Of a DNA stretch of 64,000 nt, positions 61,518 to 64,000 are shown in pieces (position 1 is the stretch's first letter; each line of letters starts with the position of its first letter). The notes below the pieces were generated by a model. It did no database searches and had not been told where the DNA came from. It saw nothing but the letters and a program-made list of their open reading frames with translations. Origin of the DNA: Streptomyces sp. CC0208 (GTDB lineage Bacteria; Actinomycetota; Actinomycetes; Streptomycetales; Streptomycetaceae); contig NZ_CP031969.1 in NCBI RefSeq assembly GCF_003443735.1, forward strand, positions 9,176,001-9,240,000, given 5' to 3'. The position numbers were made by a program, and so were the translations under genes.

Positions 61518-62348
61518 GTGCGAGAGCTGCAATATCTGTCAATAGCGAAGCTCGATGACTTCTACGAGCCGTCGCGAAGGAAGCTCACCGATCGCGCCGT
61601 TGACGCCGAGGCCAGCGTGCTGGGTGTGAGCGCTCGCGTCGCCTTGGGGGATGGGACGCCGACGGAGCCAACGCCTGCCGAACGACTGGAGTCCGTCCTG
61701 GAGCATCTCAGCGAACAGTGCTGGGCGCGCACGTGGGAGCCCGCGGCCTGCGCGCACTTGGGACTCGACGCCTGGCTGGAGTTCCGGGGCCCGTTCCGCT
61801 ACGGCGCGGCAGTCAGCGATGTCGGATATGACGACCGCGGCGTGTTCGTCTACGCCTCACTGGAAGAACATCGCTGCCCGCACCGCGACGGCGAGTTCTG
61901 CCCTAACATCGAACTGCTGCTGTGCGGATCAATGCAGCACGTGAGAGACCACCGCGATCACCCGCCGACCAGGATGGGCTCCGGCTCGGACTGGCTGCAT
62001 GACATGGCAGCCGAACTCGTCCAACGCGAGGCAGAGGGGGATACGGCGCCCCCCGAAGCATTGGCCTCCGCCAACCTGCATGATCAAGAGTTTGCAGCCA
62101 GGTCAGCCTTCTCCATGATCTCGCACTTCTACCGGACTCCTGGGTATCTACGCGGGCATGCCCGCGTGCTGTGCAACTTTCCCCCCGAGCGGCTGCGGCA
62201 CCGGATGATCGTGGCCACCCCCTTGTACGTGGAGGCGGGCGTGCAGCCGGCTCCATCGACATCCCAGGTAGGGGTGCCTGAGCGTCGCAGGCGCTGGTGG
62301 CGACTGCCAGGCCTGCGCTCCGCCTCTCACGAATCGGATACCGTTTGA
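61518..62348 (+). CDS. DUF7019-like hypothetical protein
   Basis: A 276-residue protein starting at a GTG with AAGGAG at 61501-61506. It resembles the DUF7019 group of Streptomyces: the beginning VRELQYLSIAKLDDFYEPSR, the DDRGVFVYASLEEHRCPHRD segment, NIELLLCGSMQHVRDHRDHP and the C-terminal RMIVATPLYVEAGVQPAP. The overall mix of strands and helices suggests a globular cytoplasmic protein. No active-site motif is recognised. The family assignment is from recall of the overall pattern and is tentative. Confidence 0.6.
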   Translation: MRELQYLSIAKLDDFYEPSRRKLTDRAVDAEASVLGVSARVALGDGTPTEPTPAERLESVLEHLSEQCWARTWEPAACAHLGLDAWLEFRGPFRYGAAVSDVGYDDRGVFVYASLEEHRCPHRDGEFCPNIELLLCGSMQHVRDHRDHPPTRMGSGSDWLHDMAAELVQREAEGDTAPPEALASANLHDQEFAARSAFSMISHFYRTPGYLRGHARVLCNFPPERLRHRMIVATPLYVEAGVQPAPSTSQVGVPERRRRWWRLPGLRSASHESDTV

Positions 62349-62476
62349 GCGTGTACTTCTGCCGTGGCGGACTCGAAGGTGATGGGATCGGGGACCTCGC
62401 TGAGGCGCTTGCGCATCCGTTCGCGACGCCAGCCAGTCCGATCTGAGTCCGGCAGGAGTGTGCACGCCGTCGCAGA

Positions 62477-62707
62477 TCACCGGCCTTGCGGGCGCCTCGC
62501 GTCTCGAAGGTGGCGCTCTGCCCAGGCGCGCACTCCGGGCTGGACGAGCGGGTCGTGGGAGAGGATCTCCAGTGCTTGGAGCCCCCGCCAGTCGTGGCTT
62601 TCCGCGAGCACCATCGCGGCCTTGAGGCGTATTCCGGCGTGGGCCCGGTCTTCAAGGGCGGCCGCGGCTTTGTGGGTCTTTGCCGCCGGGCGGATGCGGG
62701 GACAGGA
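62477..62707 (-). pseudogene. Possible HEAT-repeat protein remnant
   Basis: The minus-strand frame gives DRAHAGIRLKAAMVLAESHD, then WRGLQALEILSHDPLVQPGV and RAWAERHLRDARRP before a stop at 62477, which is the alternating-helix pattern of HEAT repeats. No good start is visible and the frame loses quality toward 62740. It is probably the C-terminal end of a larger lost gene. Confidence 0.35.
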
Positions 62708-62747
62708 TGAGGGCTGACTGACCGATGTCACCAGATGGGAGGACCGT

Positions 62748-62957
62748 ATGCGGTGGACGACTGAGGAGCTGACCGCCATCCGCGAGCATGCCGCCGTCCT
62801 GGGTGTCTCGACGCAGGATTACATCCGGCAATCCGCCGTCAGCCGAGCTGTGGACTGGCAGCGGCAACAGGCCGCGTTCCGTGAGATGGCCCGACGGCGC
62901 GGGACGAGCGTCGAGCAGCTCCTTCAGCAGGGCATGCTCACAGACGACACCGTCTGA
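62748..62957 (+). CDS. Small ribbon-helix-helix-like protein
   Basis: A 69-residue protein with GGGAGG five bases before the ATG at 62748. MRWTTEELTAIREHAAVLGV with STQDYIRQSAVSRAVDW has the strand-helix-helix pattern of RHH DNA-binding proteins, followed by an extra helix (FREMARRRGTSVEQLLQQ). Such proteins act as antitoxins or plasmid regulators. No adjacent toxin is clear. Confidence 0.65.
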   Translation: MRWTTEELTAIREHAAVLGVSTQDYIRQSAVSRAVDWQRQQAAFREMARRRGTSVEQLLQQGMLTDDTV

Positions 62958-63185
62958 CCGCTGCCCGGTAGGGGATAGCGCCGCCGGAGGCGGATGGCTG
63001 GTTCGTATCGTGCGAGCCACCACAGAAAAGGGTACACATGTTCTATTCAGGGGGAAGCTGTGACGGCCCGCGGCGACGGATGGTTGGATGCCATGTCTGG
63101 CGGCCTGAGGGCTCGTTGGACACGCCACAGGCTGAACGGCCAGGCCTGCGGGCGGCCGTGACCGCAGGGGAGGAGGAGCCGACGG

Positions 63186-63941
63186 GTGAGTGACCGCAGT
63201 TCGATCGAGTGGACCGAGGCGACGTGGAATCCCACGACCGGCTGCGACCGGGTCTCGGACGGATGCGACAACTGCTACGCCCTGACGCTGGCGAAGCGGC
63301 TCAAGGCCATGGGATCGGCGAAGTACCAGAACGACGGCGACCCCCGCACGTCCGGCCCCGGCTTCGGCCTCACCGTCCACCCCGACGCGCTGCGGGTGCC
63401 TCTGGGCTGGAAGGCGCCGCGCACAGTGTTCGTGAACTCGATGTCGGACCTCTTCCACGCCCACGTCCCGCTGGACTACGTCAAGCAGGTCTTCGACGTC
63501 ATCGCACAGACCCCGCAGCACACCTATCAGGTACTCACGAAGCGGGCGCGCCGACTGCGGCAGGTCGCCGACCGGCTTGAGTGGCCGGCCAACCTGTGGA
63601 TGGGCGTGTCCGTGGAGAGCGCGAAGGAACTGCCGCGCATCGACGACCTGCGGCAGGTTCCAGCCGCGGTGCGGTTCCTGTCGTGCGAGCCGCTGCTGGG
63701 GCCTTTGGACGGGCTGGACCTGACGGGCATTCACTGGGTGATCGCCGGAGGCGAGTCCGGCCCCCGCTTCCGCCCGATGGAGCAGGAGTGGGTCACACAG
63801 ATCCGGGACGCCTGCCTGCAGGCCGATGTGGCCTTCTTCTTCAAACAGTGGGGCGGCCGGACCCCGAAGGCATCCGGCCGACACCTTCAGGGCCGGACCT
63901 GGGACCAGATGCCTATGCCCGAACCTGTGCCTGCAGGCTGA
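63186..63941 (+). CDS. DUF5131 / phage Gp37-Gp68 family protein
   Basis: A 251-residue protein with the family's opening IEWTEATWNPTTGCDRVSDG and three cysteines C20, C27 and C30 (GCDRVSDGCDNCYA), a possible iron-sulfur or metal site of radical-SAM-like type. Further blocks are RTVFVNSMSDLFHAHVPLDY, QVLTKRARRLRQVADRLEWP and HWVIAGGESGPRFRPMEQEW. In other genomes it is usually paired with a three-Cys-motif partner protein (TcmP). The gene overlapping its 3' end from the right could be that partner. Members occur in phage and accessory DNA. The GTG at 63186 is the start. Confidence 0.82.
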   Translation: MSDRSSIEWTEATWNPTTGCDRVSDGCDNCYALTLAKRLKAMGSAKYQNDGDPRTSGPGFGLTVHPDALRVPLGWKAPRTVFVNSMSDLFHAHVPLDYVKQVFDVIAQTPQHTYQVLTKRARRLRQVADRLEWPANLWMGVSVESAKELPRIDDLRQVPAAVRFLSCEPLLGPLDGLDLTGIHWVIAGGESGPRFRPMEQEWVTQIRDACLQADVAFFFKQWGGRTPKASGRHLQGRTWDQMPMPEPVPAG

Positions 63942-64000
63942 TCCGGCTCTTCGTCGTGAGCTTGCCCGGCGACTGGACGGCGATCACACCGTCCTGCCGC
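63913..64000 (-). CDS. C-terminal end of a gene entering from the right, possibly TcmP
   Basis: The minus-strand frame from 64000 to a TAG at 63913-63915 reads RQDGVIAVQSPGKLTTKSRI, then SLQAQVRA. Codon bias is good. It overlaps the DUF5131 gene end by 29 bp in opposite orientation. By analogy with other genomes it could be the three-Cys-motif partner protein, but only 28 residues are visible, so that identity is a guess. Confidence 0.4.
   Translation of the reverse strand, partial: RQDGVIAVQSPGKLTTKSRISLQAQVRA

Noticed and set aside
1..64000. tRNA, rRNA, riboswitch or CRISPR array
   Set aside because: No cloverleaf, conserved rRNA segment or repeat-spacer structure was recognised anywhere in the window.

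Overview
The window is very GC-rich (about 70 percent by eye), uses G or C in almost every third codon position, starts many genes with GTG in GTGA/ATGA overlaps, and carries families typical of Streptomyces or close relatives (DUF6233 and DUF6292 proteins, replication-relaxation proteins, helicase-associated-domain helicases, Replic_Relax and ImuB-like genes). No rRNA, tRNA, ribosomal or central-metabolism gene was seen. It reads as an accessory region: a chromosome arm, a large integrated element or a linear plasmid. The sequence alone does not say which.

Layout. 1-2.2 kb: a coupled leftward operon of a small protein, an ECF sigma factor and a nucleotidyltransferase-like protein that runs off the left edge. 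2.95-4.95 kb: an insertion sequence with 16-bp terminal inverted repeats that holds a transposase and a divergent passenger gene. 5.2-13.6 kb: a sigma-like protein, small membrane and zinc-ribbon proteins, a YaaC-like protein, DUF6233, an ImuB-like protein, a frameshifted DUF6292 gene and a GNAT acetyltransferase. 13.7-25 kb: an HTH/coiled-coil/beta-propeller membrane protein, a secreted ricin-type lectin, a pentapeptide-like membrane protein, a replication-relaxation protein, two frameshifted genes and an AT-richer repeat protein, with a dispersed palindromic repeat between genes. 25.4-30.5 kb: a TniA/TniB-type transposon next to a helicase remnant. 30.9-32.8 kb: an OLD-family ATPase/TOPRIM nuclease.

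33.1-37.9 kb is a compact island with a 5-hmdU-kinase-helical-domain (thymine hypermodification) protein, a thymidylate-synthase-like protein, a MazG-like pyrophosphohydrolase, an XRE regulator, an ImmA/IrrE protease and a small acyl-carrier-like protein around a shared operator. It looks like a controlled DNA-base or nucleotide modification system.

40.4-51.8 kb is the most striking part, a compound CBASS locus. It holds a Cap4-type nuclease-SAVED effector; a HigBA-like toxin-antitoxin pair; a first operon of CD-NTase, E2-E1 fusion (Cap2) and one protein joining JAB peptidase, TIR and SAVED domains; and then a second operon of CD-NTase, separate E2, separate E1 and JAB with no effector of its own. 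Both CD-NTase operons are preceded by TTGTCAGTG-N8 promoter motifs like those of RecA-independent (PafBC) DNA-damage promoters.

52.5-58 kb encodes a Tn7-like transposition module (TniQ, TnsA, TnsB, TnsC order on the minus strand) whose TnsA has lost recognisable catalytic residues. 58.3-64 kb has an intact DEAD-box helicase with helicase-associated repeats, several small conserved proteins, an RHH protein, a DUF5131 (Gp37/Gp68) protein and the end of a gene entering from the right. Frameshifted genes and transposon remnants throughout fit a defence and mobility hotspot.
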